From Paenibacillus sp. JJ-223 (GTDB lineage: Bacteria; Bacillota; Bacilli; Paenibacillales; Paenibacillaceae), in NCBI RefSeq assembly GCF_927798175.1, contig NZ_CAKMMP010000004.1:186001-250000 (forward strand): 64,000 nucleotides of DNA, in the 5' to 3' direction. How positions within the stretch are numbered: position 1 is the stretch's first letter; every line of letters begins with the position of its first letter. The notes under the pieces were generated by a model. The model was not told where the DNA came from. It searched no databases and was given only the letters and a program-made list of their open reading frames with translations. This document shows positions 37,789 through 46,188 of the stretch, in pieces. Position numbers and translations under genes: made by a program.

Positions 37789-38169
37789 GGCCAGTATCTC
37801 CTTCTCCCCAAAAGTTTGTTTATCTATTCTATCACAAATGCCCGATCCTCAAATGCCCAAAAACAGGCGAAAAAAAGGTCCGTTCTCGCTCCGTTTCGTC
37901 CTAGGTCGACAGCATTCACGTTTTCGCAAAGTTGCTAGAATACTATAAAAGCTGCGGCACCGAAATACAAGTGAAACTATTGAGAAATAGAGGATCTTTA
38001 TGGAAAATACGCTTGTTTCCCTATGCTATGCAGCCTAATTGCAGCAACATTCCTTTTTTGGACATAAAAAAAGAAACCCTGTTCTCGCCCCATTCCGCAA
38101 AAAGCGGAAAAGAAGGCACAAGGCTCCCCTTATTTAACGGCTGTTGCTTCAATCCAACTGCTGTCTGTT
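37789..38169. other. Non-coding gap upstream of dnaB
   Basis: 381 bases between yuiB and dnaB. I see no gene. There is a small TTCCGC/GCGGAA stem-loop near 38092-38108 and A/T-rich promoter-like sequence, but no box good enough to name. Confidence 0.4.
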
Positions 38170-38463
38170 TCAAAACATTTTGTAACCGCCAAGCCTGAGT
38201 TTCCGAATAGCCCAGCCGCTGATGACGGCTCCGGCCAGGCCGGCCACACCCGTGAGATAGTCAACGATCTGGAATGAAGCCAGATGAGACATGAGGGTGC
38301 TCGCATGATCCCATAGCGAATAAACCACGACAGGCAAAATCACGATCACGAATAGATAGGAAGGAAACCATGTCGTTTTCATTAACATATTCAAAATGAA
38401 ACCGATACCAAACATCATTACAAAAAACAAAACCATCAGCACCAGCACAGGGATAAACTGCAT
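38170..38463 (-). CDS. yuiB: YuiB-like membrane protein
   Basis: A 97-residue protein with three hydrophobic spans. The segment FGIGFILNMLMKTTWFPSYLF is the recognisable YuiB signature; function unknown. In Bacillus subtilis yuiB sits near yumB and yumC, homologues of which lie within 4 kb here. I start at ATG 38463 behind GAGGTG (11-base spacing); the frame is open to 38547 without a better ribosome site. Confidence 0.8.
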   Translation of the reverse strand: MQFIPVLVLMVLFFVMMFGIGFILNMLMKTTWFPSYLFVIVILPVVVYSLWDHASTLMSHLASFQIVDYLTGVAGLAGAVISGWAIRKLRLGGYKMF

Positions 38464-38692
38464 CGGGCGACGTTCACCTCTTCCTTCCGCTCTCGGGCAT
38501 CTCTTCCGGTTCGTAGTTAGTTTACCGTAAAAAATGTGGCGAAGCAACGAACTTTCTGGATAAAATCCCCTTTTGTTTGCCGCGAATCATTTGCCCTTCC
38601 GCTTCCGATTGGGATACAATGAAAACGGTATTGTCACTAACCCGTCCCGTTCGCGGGATTCGGAAAATATAAACCTCAGGAGGAACAAGTCA

Positions 38693-39439
38693 ATGAACGA
38701 AGCAGCATCAACGCTGGAGGGCTGGTATGCCCTGCACGATTTTCGGTCGATTAACTGGGCAGCCTGGAAAGCAGCCGACGATGAGGAACGCGCCGTAGCG
38801 CTGGACGAGCTGCAGGAATTTTGGAAAGAGTGGAAGGACGTTGAGGAATCCTCCAAAGGAAGCACTGCGGTATACACCATCGTCGGCCAAAAAGCCGATT
38901 TCGTCATGATGCATCTGCGCGAGACGCTGGAAGATCTGAAAGCCGTCGAGAACGCGTTCAACAAAACGATGTTTGCCCAATATACAACCAAAGCCTACTC
39001 CTATGTAAGCGTGGTCGAGCTCAGCAACTACCTGGGCAAAGACGGTGGAGACCCGATGCAAAATCCGGAAATCGTCGCTCGCCTCAAACCGGTATTGCCT
39101 CAAAAACAATACATTTGCTTCTATCCAATGAACAAAAAACGGGACCTGGCCGACAACTGGTACATGCTGTCCATGGACGAGCGCCGTTCATTGATGCGCA
39201 GCCACGGCCTGATCGGCCGCAGTTATGCCGGCAAAGTAAAACAGATCATCACGGGTTCCGTCGGTTTCGACGACTGGGAATGGGGCGTTACGCTCTTCGC
39301 GGACGATGCGCTCCAATTCAAGAAGCTCGTGTACGAAATGCGTTTCGACGAAGTCAGCGCCCGCTACGGCGAGTTTGGTTCCTTTTATGTGGGAAGCTTG
39401 CTGAACGAAAGCTCGATGGAAGACATGCTGAAGCTGTAG
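38693..39439 (+). CDS. hemQ: Coproheme decarboxylase HemQ
   Basis: Last step of the coproporphyrin-dependent haem pathway of Gram-positive bacteria: peroxide-driven decarboxylation of coprohaem to haem b. The 248-residue chlorite-dismutase-fold protein has proximal-histidine segment [18 protein letters not shown] and the redox-active tyrosine region [14 protein letters not shown]. The ATG at 38693 follows AGGAGG (8-base spacing). The frame is open further upstream, but without a ribosome site. Monocistronic; terminator at 39476. Confidence 0.95.
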   Translation: MNEAASTLEGWYALHDFRSINWAAWKAADDEERAVALDELQEFWKEWKDVEESSKGSTAVYTIVGQKADFVMMHLRETLEDLKAVENAFNKTMFAQYTTKAYSYVSVVELSNYLGKDGGDPMQNPEIVARLKPVLPQKQYICFYPMNKKRDLADNWYMLSMDERRSLMRSHGLIGRSYAGKVKQIITGSVGFDDWEWGVTLFADDALQFKKLVYEMRFDEVSARYGEFGSFYVGSLLNESSMEDMLKL

Positions 39440-39475
39440 CAGCGCCGTCCAATCCAAGGCACAAAGCAAGACCAA

Positions 39476-39520
39476 AAAGCACCGAGCAACATCCATCCCC
39501 GGATGCCTGATCGGTGCTTT
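39476..39520. terminator. Bidirectional terminator between hemQ and the NDH-2 operon
   Basis: AAAGCACCGA / TCGGTGCTTT with an inner CATCC/GGATG stem; A-run and T-run at opposite ends, serving both convergent units. Confidence 0.85.
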
Positions 39521-39529
39521 CTTTCTATG

Positions 39530-39781
39530 CTATTCATCTTCGGCGTCTACCGCTTTCAACGATTCCAAAAATTCGGCTGTAGCACGGTCCCTGTCCCGGC
39601 TCTTCTCCTTCAATCGCTCGATGGCAGGCAAAATAAGAATGTCGACCTCTTTTTGCACGATGTAGGCGAGGTCGTACTGATTTTGGTCCTCCAGATAGCC
39701 GCCGACCTTCATCAGATCGTTGTACCGGTCAAGCTCATCACGCGTCAGCAATCCCCGAACCTGAACACTGCAGTGTCTCAT
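39530..39781 (-). CDS. Small protein of unknown function, coupled to NDH-2-like gene
   Basis: 83 residues, charged and predicted helical, no membrane span or cysteine pair. Begins MRHCSVQVRGLLTRDELDRYND and has a central YDLAYIVQKEVDILILPAIERL helix. Its ATG overlaps the stop of the upstream dehydrogenase (ATGA), so the two are co-translated and may be partners. I do not recognise the family. Confidence 0.8.
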   Translation of the reverse strand: MRHCSVQVRGLLTRDELDRYNDLMKVGGYLEDQNQYDLAYIVQKEVDILILPAIERLKEKSRDRDRATAEFLESLKAVDAEDE

Positions 39782-40971
39782 CCAAAAAACCGTCCTTTCT
39801 TCAGCACGAGAGGAATGCCTCCAATAATGAACAGATAACGAAGATCCACCAGCTTTTTCAACTGAGCCGCCTTCCAGCCCTTGTATTTCTTGCCGTTGAC
39901 CACGGCGATGGCTTCTCCTTTTCCAAGCGAAGCTACCGTACCTTTGCTGGCAAATGCAAAAGACTGCGGCGCTTTGCCGCGAATGTCGGCCACGATGTTT
40001 TTGGCACAGTTGACGCCTTGCTGCATTGCGATCTGGGCCGTAGGCGGATACGGTCTGCCTTCAGGGTTAAATACGATCGAATTGTCGCCGATGACATAAA
40101 CGTGCTCATGTCCGGGCGCACGCAAAAATTCGTCCACCTTCACGCGGCCCCGCATCACTTCCAGTCCGGCCTGCTCCAACAATCCATTGCCACGAATGCC
40201 GCCGGTCCATACCACGGTTGCAGCTTCGATTTTTTCCCCTTCGCCCACAATGACGCCATCCGGCAAACATTGTTTGATCGGAACGCCGATTTTGAAAGTG
40301 ACGCCTTTTTTCTTCAGCACGCCCATGGCATGTTCAACCAGTTCGGGATCAAAGCCCGGCAGCGCCGACGGGGCAGCCTCCACATTATAGATGCGCACTT
40401 TTTTGGGATTCACGTCGAACTCCTTGCATAATTTCGGAATGCGATCGGCAAGCTCTGCTACAAATTCGATGCCGCTGAATCCTGCCCCGCCGACGACAAA
40501 TTGGATCCGGCTAGCTTTATTGTCGCTTTTATATAATGCAAACTGATATTCGATATGCTCCCGAATCAATCTGACCGAATTGATGCTGCGAATGGTCATC
40601 GCATGTTCCTGCATGCCCGGAATGCCAAACGTCTCGGGTTCCCCGCCAAGCGCGATAATCAAATAATCATAGGAAAGTGTGCCGTCTTCCAGAATGACCT
40701 TGCGATCTTGAAGTCTGATTTCCTTGACGGAAGATTTGACCAAGTCGATTTTGAACTCGTCAATCAGCTTCGAAATCGACACCCGCGAATTTTCGATCGT
40801 ATCCGTGCCTGCTGCCGGCATATGTAGGTGAGTCGTAATATAATGATAATCATGCCGATTCACCAAAGTGACGTCGGCTTCATTATAGTTCAGTTCTTTC
40901 TGCAGCCTCTGGGCCGTCAATACTCCGCCATACCCTGCCCCGAGGATGACGATCTTGGGAATGCTGCTCAT
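39778..40971 (-). CDS. NADH dehydrogenase-like FAD oxidoreductase (NDH-2/YumB type)
   Basis: Single-subunit pyridine-nucleotide:quinone oxidoreductase type, 397 residues. FAD motif VILGAGYGGVLTAQRL (N-terminal), NAD motif VVGGAGFSGIEFVAEL (centre), C-terminal VIGDNS for FAD and a C-terminal amphipathic region for membrane contact. The ATG at 40971 follows AAGGGG; upstream codons to 41064 lack a ribosome site. It could be YumB, YutJ or a true Ndh; the sequence alone does not decide. Confidence 0.9.
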   Translation of the reverse strand: MSSIPKIVILGAGYGGVLTAQRLQKELNYNEADVTLVNRHDYHYITTHLHMPAAGTDTIENSRVSISKLIDEFKIDLVKSSVKEIRLQDRKVILEDGTLSYDYLIIALGGEPETFGIPGMQEHAMTIRSINSVRLIREHIEYQFALYKSDNKASRIQFVVGGAGFSGIEFVAELADRIPKLCKEFDVNPKKVRIYNVEAAPSALPGFDPELVEHAMGVLKKKGVTFKIGVPIKQCLPDGVIVGEGEKIEAATVVWTGGIRGNGLLEQAGLEVMRGRVKVDEFLRAPGHEHVYVIGDNSIVFNPEGRPYPPTAQIAMQQGVNCAKNIVADIRGKAPQSFAFASKGTVASLGKGEAIAVVNGKKYKGWKAAQLKKLVDLRYLFIIGGIPLVLKKGRFFG

Positions 40972-41610
40972 GTCTTTACCCCTTCCGGTTTCGCTTGCAT
41001 CCACCATATGTCTGAATGGCTGCAACTTGCATTTACTTACAACTATTGAACAGGTCTTATCCATTATGACAACAAATGTAAAGTCGAAAAAGTTTGATGG
41101 TTTTTAGGAAATCGTTTTACGTTTTACGTTCTACATTCATCCAAACTCCGCTTGCGGAATGCATCCGTGTTAAACGTTCGGTGGAATCGCATGCATAATA
41201 TGAAAGAATCGTTTCGAATCTATATTTGTCCCGTTGGAGGGCCGCACGCTCATTGCAACGCAATTCAACTGTGAAATTGGACACATGTATGCCTAAAGTA
41301 TGGATGCTGTCCTCCTCCGCCAAAAAGGAAAGGATTCTGACAAAAAAACACATAGTACAGGACAAGAATAGCTGTAATCCTAGTAAATATCAAGGCTTTT
41401 TTGCCACTTTTCATAACCTTTCATTTCCAATTTCATCCTTTTCTCACCGGATCTTCATCAATTATTCCCATATTCAGCGAATACGCAACTTTGCAACCCC
41501 GTTTTCAACGTTTATAATTGAGAAGGATATTCAGTTACGCGTACGGATACGGTTCGATCCGTCCATTTTTTTTCGGTAACTACCTATATAAACTAGAAAG
41601 GTGTTGTTGA
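40972..41610. other. Divergent spacer between NDH-2-like gene and yumC
   Basis: 639 bases. An 82-codon open frame on the minus strand (41117-41365) has no ribosome site and no recognisable content. I see no hairpin-plus-T-run and no clear promoter pair, though A/T-rich sequence near 41440-41600 must hold the yumC promoter. Confidence 0.5.
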
Positions 41611-42615
41611 TTGTTGACTGCACAAACGAACGGTCATGAGATGACCGATTTGCTTATTATCGGCGGTGGACCTGCGGGATTGTTCGCTGCGTTCTATGGC
41701 GGAATGCGCCAAGCGTCCGTTACGCTGGTAGAGAGCATGCCGCAATTGGGCGGACAGCTGGCCGCACTCTATCCGGAGAAATACATCTATGATGTTGCCG
41801 GATTCCCGAAAGTGACTGCACAGGAACTGGTAAATAATCTGATCGAGCAGATGAGCCACTTCAACCCGAATATTCGTCTGGAGGAAAAAGTCGTTTCGGT
41901 CGAGAAAAAGGACGAGCGCCACTTCATCGTCAAAACCGATGCAAACGAATACCATGCCCAAGCCGTCATTATTACTGCGGGCGTCGGCGCATTCGAACCT
42001 CGCCGTCTGGAACTCGAAGGCGCGGACAAGTTCGAAAAAACGAACCTTCATTATTTCATTAGCGATCTGAACGCGTTTGCCGGCAAAAAAGTGCTGATCA
42101 GCGGCGGCGGCGACTCTGCGGTAGACTGGGCGCTGATGCTTGAGCCGATTGCCGAGCAAGTGACGCTCGTTCATCGGCGGGATAAATTCCGTGCGCATGA
42201 GCATAGTGTCGAAAACCTGATGAATTCGAAAGTCAATGTCGTGACGCCGACCGAAATTTCGGAAATTCACGGTGACGACCGCATTACCAAAGTCACGCTG
42301 TCCCATGTCAAAACCAAAGAAACACAAGAGATTGAAGTCGATGAGGTCATTGTCAACTTTGGATTCGTTTCCTCGCTTGGACCGATCTCCGAATGGGGAA
42401 TCGCCATCGAAAACAATTCCATCGTCGTGGATTCCCGGATGGAAACGTCTATTCCTGGCATTTTCGCTGCCGGCGACATTACGACCTACCCGGGCAAGCT
42501 GAAGCTGATCGCCGTAGGTTTCGGAGAAGCGCCTACCGCCGTCAACAATGCCAAAGTATACTTTGATCCGGATGCGAAATTGTCTCCGGGACACAGCAGC
42601 AACATGAAGCGTTAA
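41611..42615 (+). CDS. yumC: Ferredoxin/flavodoxin--NADP+ reductase type 2 (YumC)
   Basis: The thioredoxin-reductase-like FNR of Firmicutes transfers electrons between NADPH and ferredoxin/flavodoxin. 334 residues: FAD motif [25 protein letters not shown] motif [13 protein letters not shown], and AAGDI near the C-terminus. There is no redox CxxC between them, which separates it from thioredoxin reductase. Start is a TTG (two in a row at 41611 and 41614) behind AAAGGTG. Confidence 0.94.
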   Translation: MLTAQTNGHEMTDLLIIGGGPAGLFAAFYGGMRQASVTLVESMPQLGGQLAALYPEKYIYDVAGFPKVTAQELVNNLIEQMSHFNPNIRLEEKVVSVEKKDERHFIVKTDANEYHAQAVIITAGVGAFEPRRLELEGADKFEKTNLHYFISDLNAFAGKKVLISGGGDSAVDWALMLEPIAEQVTLVHRRDKFRAHEHSVENLMNSKVNVVTPTEISEIHGDDRITKVTLSHVKTKETQEIEVDEVIVNFGFVSSLGPISEWGIAIENNSIVVDSRMETSIPGIFAAGDITTYPGKLKLIAVGFGEAPTAVNNAKVYFDPDAKLSPGHSSNMKR

Positions 42616-42649
42616 TCGGCTGCCAAGCCCCTTCATAAAAGACACAAAA

Positions 42650-42701
42650 AAGGGTATCTTACTCCTGAACAACGATCTTATCCTTCAGGAGGGATACCCT
42701 T
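42650..42701 (+). promoter_or_regulatory. Hairpin covering the ribosome site of the zinc-ribbon gene
   Basis: Arms AAGGGTATC/GATACCCTT (42650-42658 and 42693-42701) and CTCCTGAA/TTCAGGAG (42662-42669 and 42684-42691). The 3' arm contains the AGGAGGG ribosome site and the first two bases of the TTG start of the next gene. No T-run follows, so it is not an ordinary terminator. Confidence 0.65.
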
Positions 42702-42954
42702 GTCTTATATATGCCCGCTTTGTAATGGCCTTATTGTTCCGGCGCAGGCTTGTCCCCACTGCCTTCAGGGGCTGTCGGAATGCGGCAAATTGGACGATTA
42801 CACCGGTCCTTACAGCCCCTATACTTCCGGCATCACTTCTACCGGCGATGCGGAGGAGGCAGGAAGCGGTTGCATACATGTGCTGTACTGCGACCATTGC
42901 CAGACCCGTACGTTATGGTCCGAACCTCTATGGGACATATCCGGAAACCTGTAG
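42700..42954 (+). CDS. Small zinc-ribbon protein
   Basis: 84 residues with three Cys pairs: CPLC (5-8), CPHC near 18-21 and CDHC near 64-67, plus an isolated Cys/His (GCIHVLYC), a pattern for one or two zinc ribbons. The TTG start follows CAGGAGGG, which is buried in a hairpin. A function cannot be read. 84 bases after yumC, possibly sharing its transcript. Confidence 0.7.
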   Translation: MSYICPLCNGLIVPAQACPHCLQGLSECGKLDDYTGPYSPYTSGITSTGDAEEAGSGCIHVLYCDHCQTRTLWSEPLWDISGNL

Positions 42955-42977
42955 CCTTGCCTGCAGTGAGGAGTTCT

Positions 42978-43121
42978 TTAGTGAAGAATGGCAGAAGCAT
43001 TGGTATCCAGTTTGCGCTTATGGATTTCAGCCAAGAGCAGGGCGATGAAATCTCTCTCGAGATTGAGCTCAATCGCTTGATGGTAAGAATCCAATAACAT
43101 CTCATCGGATAACATAGCCAT
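42978..43121 (-). CDS. sda: Sporulation checkpoint kinase inhibitor Sda
   Basis: The 47-residue helical-hairpin protein binds KinA-type histidine kinases and blocks the phosphorelay while replication is active or damaged. The core MLSDEMLLDSYHQAIELNLE followed by RDFIALLLAEIHKR matches Sda of Bacillus subtilis over nearly its whole length. ATG at 43121 or, two codons later, at 43115. The ribosome site (AAAGG / GTGGGTGG) is weak for either. The upstream region is packed with DnaA boxes, as in Bacillus subtilis, where DnaA drives sda. Confidence 0.88.
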   Translation of the reverse strand: MAMLSDEMLLDSYHQAIELNLERDFIALLLAEIHKRKLDTNASAILH

Positions 43122-43195
43122 TTCCACCCACAACCTTTCCTTTTTTTTCCTCGAAACTATCATATCAGAGATCCATAAAGAGAACAAGCGTTCTG

Positions 43196-43309
43196 TTATC
43201 CACAACAATTTGTGGAAATCCTGTGCATAGTTTGTTGATAAATGGCAAGAATGTTGACTATCCAACGTGGATAATGTGGACAGAATTTATGCACAGGATT
43301 TGTGGATAT
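43196..43309. promoter_or_regulatory. DnaA-box cluster upstream of sda
   Basis: Within 114 bases: TTATCCACA (43196-43204, perfect) and TTATGCACA (43287-43295) on the plus strand; reverse boxes TGTTGATAA (43233), CGTGGATAA (43266) and TGTGGATAT (43301) with one mismatch; and TGTGGAAAT (43211) and TGTGGACAG (43275) with two. They lie 75-190 bases before the sda start. The rest of the 43122-43470 gap shows nothing else. Confidence 0.85.
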
Positions 43310-43470
43310 AACGATAGGCGATATATTAAAATTTTTTTTGCATGATTCATAGTTTTACAGGCCGATACGTCTTATTACCCTATGCACCGCGGATTAAACC
43401 TGACCTGATCCTGACCTGCTTTCTTTTATTATCGGCTGGCATTCGGATTTGTTTAAGCTTTTCATGCGTT

Positions 43471-44130
43471 TTATTGGGGTCTGGTGTTCACTTCCAAAAT
43501 CCATATTTTCCCTGAATAATCCAGGCCGTAGTCAAATCCAAGCTCTCCTATTCCTGGAAAGCGGCTCTCCATGATTTGGGTACAGGTCAGTGTAAGCGAG
43601 CGCATTTCCCGCCGTTTTCGTACAGTGGACACATGCGGCAAGGAGTGCTTCAAAGCCGTTCTTCCATTTAGCATAGTTCCACCCCTGCTCAGATTGGTCA
43701 CGCACAGGCCGCGCCGGGCCCATCGGCCCACCATGGAACGAAACGTCCATCCACGCTCGGTTTTGACGACCTTCACCCTGTAGTCCACGGCTCTTCCATG
43801 AATGGTAGCGAGGTGAATACCCTGTTGAATCAAATATTTTCGTTTAGCCTTTACCCGCAAAAGCGAACGGTACATCCTTTTGTAGCTTGAATAAGAACGT
43901 GTCGTTCTCTTATATTTATAACGGTATACGCCCCCGTGTGCGGACACCCGAATGACGCCGTAGCCCCCTGCCCCCACGATCGGTTTCACATATACCATTC
44001 CATACGTTCGGAGCATCTGTCGCAAATTCGGGGCATTGAACGCTACGGTCCGGGGGATGTGCGCAGCAGCAGCCGGATACTTCAACAGCGTTTCTGTTTT
44101 CAACCATTTGCTTGCAAGTTGTCTCGACAT
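43471..44130 (-). CDS. YheC/YheD-family ATP-grasp protein
   Basis: An ATP-grasp enzyme of the endospore coat-associated YheC/YheD family. Seen: KPIVGAGGYGVIRV (nucleotide-binding loop), RAVDYRVKVVKTERG and C-terminal LGFDYGLDYSGKIWILEVNTRP with the metal-binding E and N. 219 residues. It stops right after EVNTRPQ, where family members usually run on for some residues, so the C-terminus may be clipped. Alone on its strand between sda and the ppx pair. Confidence 0.85.
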   Translation of the reverse strand: MSRQLASKWLKTETLLKYPAAAAHIPRTVAFNAPNLRQMLRTYGMVYVKPIVGAGGYGVIRVSAHGGVYRYKYKRTTRSYSSYKRMYRSLLRVKAKRKYLIQQGIHLATIHGRAVDYRVKVVKTERGWTFRSMVGRWARRGLCVTNLSRGGTMLNGRTALKHSLPHVSTVRKRREMRSLTLTCTQIMESRFPGIGELGFDYGLDYSGKIWILEVNTRPQ

Positions 44131-44383
44131 GATTGATCTCCTTTCGTGAACAATGGTCCTTCCTTATACATACTCAGCAGAAACCTCCCATTCTTGGATG
44201 TTTGTCCAAGGCCAGGACCCATTTCCTTGGGGGCCGTTCCCTTATGGGCTTGTTTGTCCGAAGGTCAAGTGCAGTTTGTTCGCCGCCTGCGTCACGTTGC
44301 TTTTCAAACGCTTTAATCTGTAATATGCTACTTAAGAATATATGGGTAATAGGATCAATAAGAGGACCGAAGGAGCGTTCATT

Positions 44384-44635
44384 ATGGAATCGTTTTTCAA
44401 GTCATTGTACGGCATCGCCTATGTCGCCATGTTTATTGTGCTCTTGGCTGTCACTGTGCTGCTTTTTGTTACGGGAGTACGGCTGTTCATCCAAAAGCGG
44501 AACCGCGGATTCGCCGTAAGCTGTATTTTGTTCGCTTGTTTTATCACGTTCATCGTTGTTGTCATGCTGACAACCCCCTTCTCCCCGCTTCCGGATTCGT
44601 CCGGAGCGATGGCCGCACTGTTGCAGTTTGGATAG
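44384..44635 (+). CDS. Small two-span membrane protein
   Basis: 83 residues, with spans at about 8-30 and 41-63 separated by a basic loop QKRNRG, and a short Pro/Ser-rich tail. The ATG at 44384 follows GAAGGAG (8-base spacing). 26 bases upstream of ppx, likely the same transcript. Family not recognised. Confidence 0.75.
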   Translation: MESFFKSLYGIAYVAMFIVLLAVTVLLFVTGVRLFIQKRNRGFAVSCILFACFITFIVVVMLTTPFSPLPDSSGAMAALLQFG

Positions 44636-44661
44636 ATCACCCTGCGTAGAAGGAGATAAGT

Positions 44662-46188
44662 ATGAATCAAAAAGGAACTCTCGGCATTATCGACATCGGC
44701 TCCAACTCCATTCGCCTCGTCATCTATGAGATGGATGCAGAAGGCGCTTATCGAATCATTCATGAGGATAAGTATGCGGCAAGATTAAGCAGCGTGGTTG
44801 AAAAAGATGGACGGATTTTGCGTTCTTCATTGGACACCGCCATGACTGTACTGCAGCAATTCAAGGCAACGTGTGACGCATTTCGCACGAGCAGAATTCA
44901 CGCAGCCGCTACGGCAGCCATTCGGAATGCAGCTAACGCCGATCAGATCATCGGGTGGCTGGAAGAGGAAACCGGGCTTGAAATCGAATGCGTATCCGGA
45001 GACCGTGAAGCTTATTACGGTTTTCTCGGAGTGATCCAGTCGATTGGCCTGAACGACGGGTACGTCGTCGATATCGGGGGAGGCAGCACGGAAATTACCG
45101 TTTTCCGCAATCGGGAACGGCTGCATAGCATCTCTTTGCCCATCGGTGCCGTGAACTCGCATGCCCGCTATGGGAATGAAGACCGCTGGACGGAAAGCCA
45201 TATCGAAAGCCTGCGCAGCGAAATCGTTCAGGCCCTCAGCGGGCAGGAATGGATAAGCCAATACGCCGGACTTCCCCTGATCGGCTTGGGAGGTACCATG
45301 CGTACACTTGCCAAAATGGAGCAGAAGCGGACGCAATATTCGTTGCCGGTCACGCATCATTACGAGATTAGCGCTGCGGCGATGGATGCCATGTACGAGT
45401 CCATGCCGCAGCTGACCTCGGCCCAGCGTAAAAAGATCCCGGGATTGGCCAAAGACCGGGCCGATATCATCGTGCCTGGCATTATCATTTTGCGCACGGT
45501 ATTCGAACTGATTCAAGGAGACCGTTACGTCGTCAGCGGAGCGGGCTTGCGCGACGGAATTTTACGCGATTTGCTGGCTCCATTCTATCCCTTGGCGCCG
45601 ACGGCACTGGAAGATAGTGTCCGCAATTTCCTTCATTTCGGTCCAGTTATGCCAACCGATCGGCTGAAACGCGTATACGAGGACTCTCTTACCCTGTACC
45701 GTGCTTTATACGGCAAGGAGCCGTCGCCCGAAGATGACCGCATTTTGTACGTGGCCTCGATGCTGCATGGCGCCGGCAAACAGATCAATTACTTCCGATA
45801 CAGCCAGCACTCTGCATATTGGATCATGAATGCCGGCATTTACGGACTTTCACACCGGGAAACCGTGTTATCCGCATTGGTCGCCGACTATCATCCGAAG
45901 AAAAGAACGAATCAACTGCTGCAAAAACACAAGGACATCTTGCTTGCATCGGACGATCACCATGCGCACCATCTTGGCTCCATCGTGCAAGCAGCCCAAG
46001 TCATTCATCGTGCCGGGCGTATATCGTCCATGACGGCAACGCAAAAAAACGGCTCGCTGCAGATGAATTTCACCTGTACAGCCGAGCCGTTACTCGAATT
46101 GAAAGGTTTGGAAGATGCCATGAAGGATCTGGAAGACGCATGGAAAATCACGTCAGCATATTCGATTCTTCCGGCTTCCAAGGAATGA
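44662..46188 (+). CDS. ppx: Exopolyphosphatase (Ppx/GppA family)
   Basis: Degrades polyphosphate (or pppGpp) from the end. 508 residues: actin-fold ATPase domains with GIIDIGSNSIRLVIYE (N-terminus) and VVDIGGGSTEI, acid/base region SGDREAYYGF, and C-terminal HD-like helical domain (YVASMLHGAGKQ). AGAAGGAGA precedes the ATG. Its 3' end overlaps the end of convergent ppk by 41 bases, joining polyphosphate synthesis and breakdown. Confidence 0.95.
   Translation: MNQKGTLGIIDIGSNSIRLVIYEMDAEGAYRIIHEDKYAARLSSVVEKDGRILRSSLDTAMTVLQQFKATCDAFRTSRIHAAATAAIRNAANADQIIGWLEEETGLEIECVSGDREAYYGFLGVIQSIGLNDGYVVDIGGGSTEITVFRNRERLHSISLPIGAVNSHARYGNEDRWTESHIESLRSEIVQALSGQEWISQYAGLPLIGLGGTMRTLAKMEQKRTQYSLPVTHHYEISAAAMDAMYESMPQLTSAQRKKIPGLAKDRADIIVPGIIILRTVFELIQGDRYVVSGAGLRDGILRDLLAPFYPLAPTALEDSVRNFLHFGPVMPTDRLKRVYEDSLTLYRALYGKEPSPEDDRILYVASMLHGAGKQINYFRYSQHSAYWIMNAGIYGLSHRETVLSALVADYHPKKRTNQLLQKHKDILLASDDHHAHHLGSIVQAAQVIHRAGRISSMTATQKNGSLQMNFTCTAEPLLELKGLEDAMKDLEDAWKITSAYSILPASKE

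Noticed and set aside
41117..41365. 82-codon minus-strand frame in the NDH-2/yumC spacer
   Set aside because: No ribosome site and composition not like a protein; kept as non-coding.
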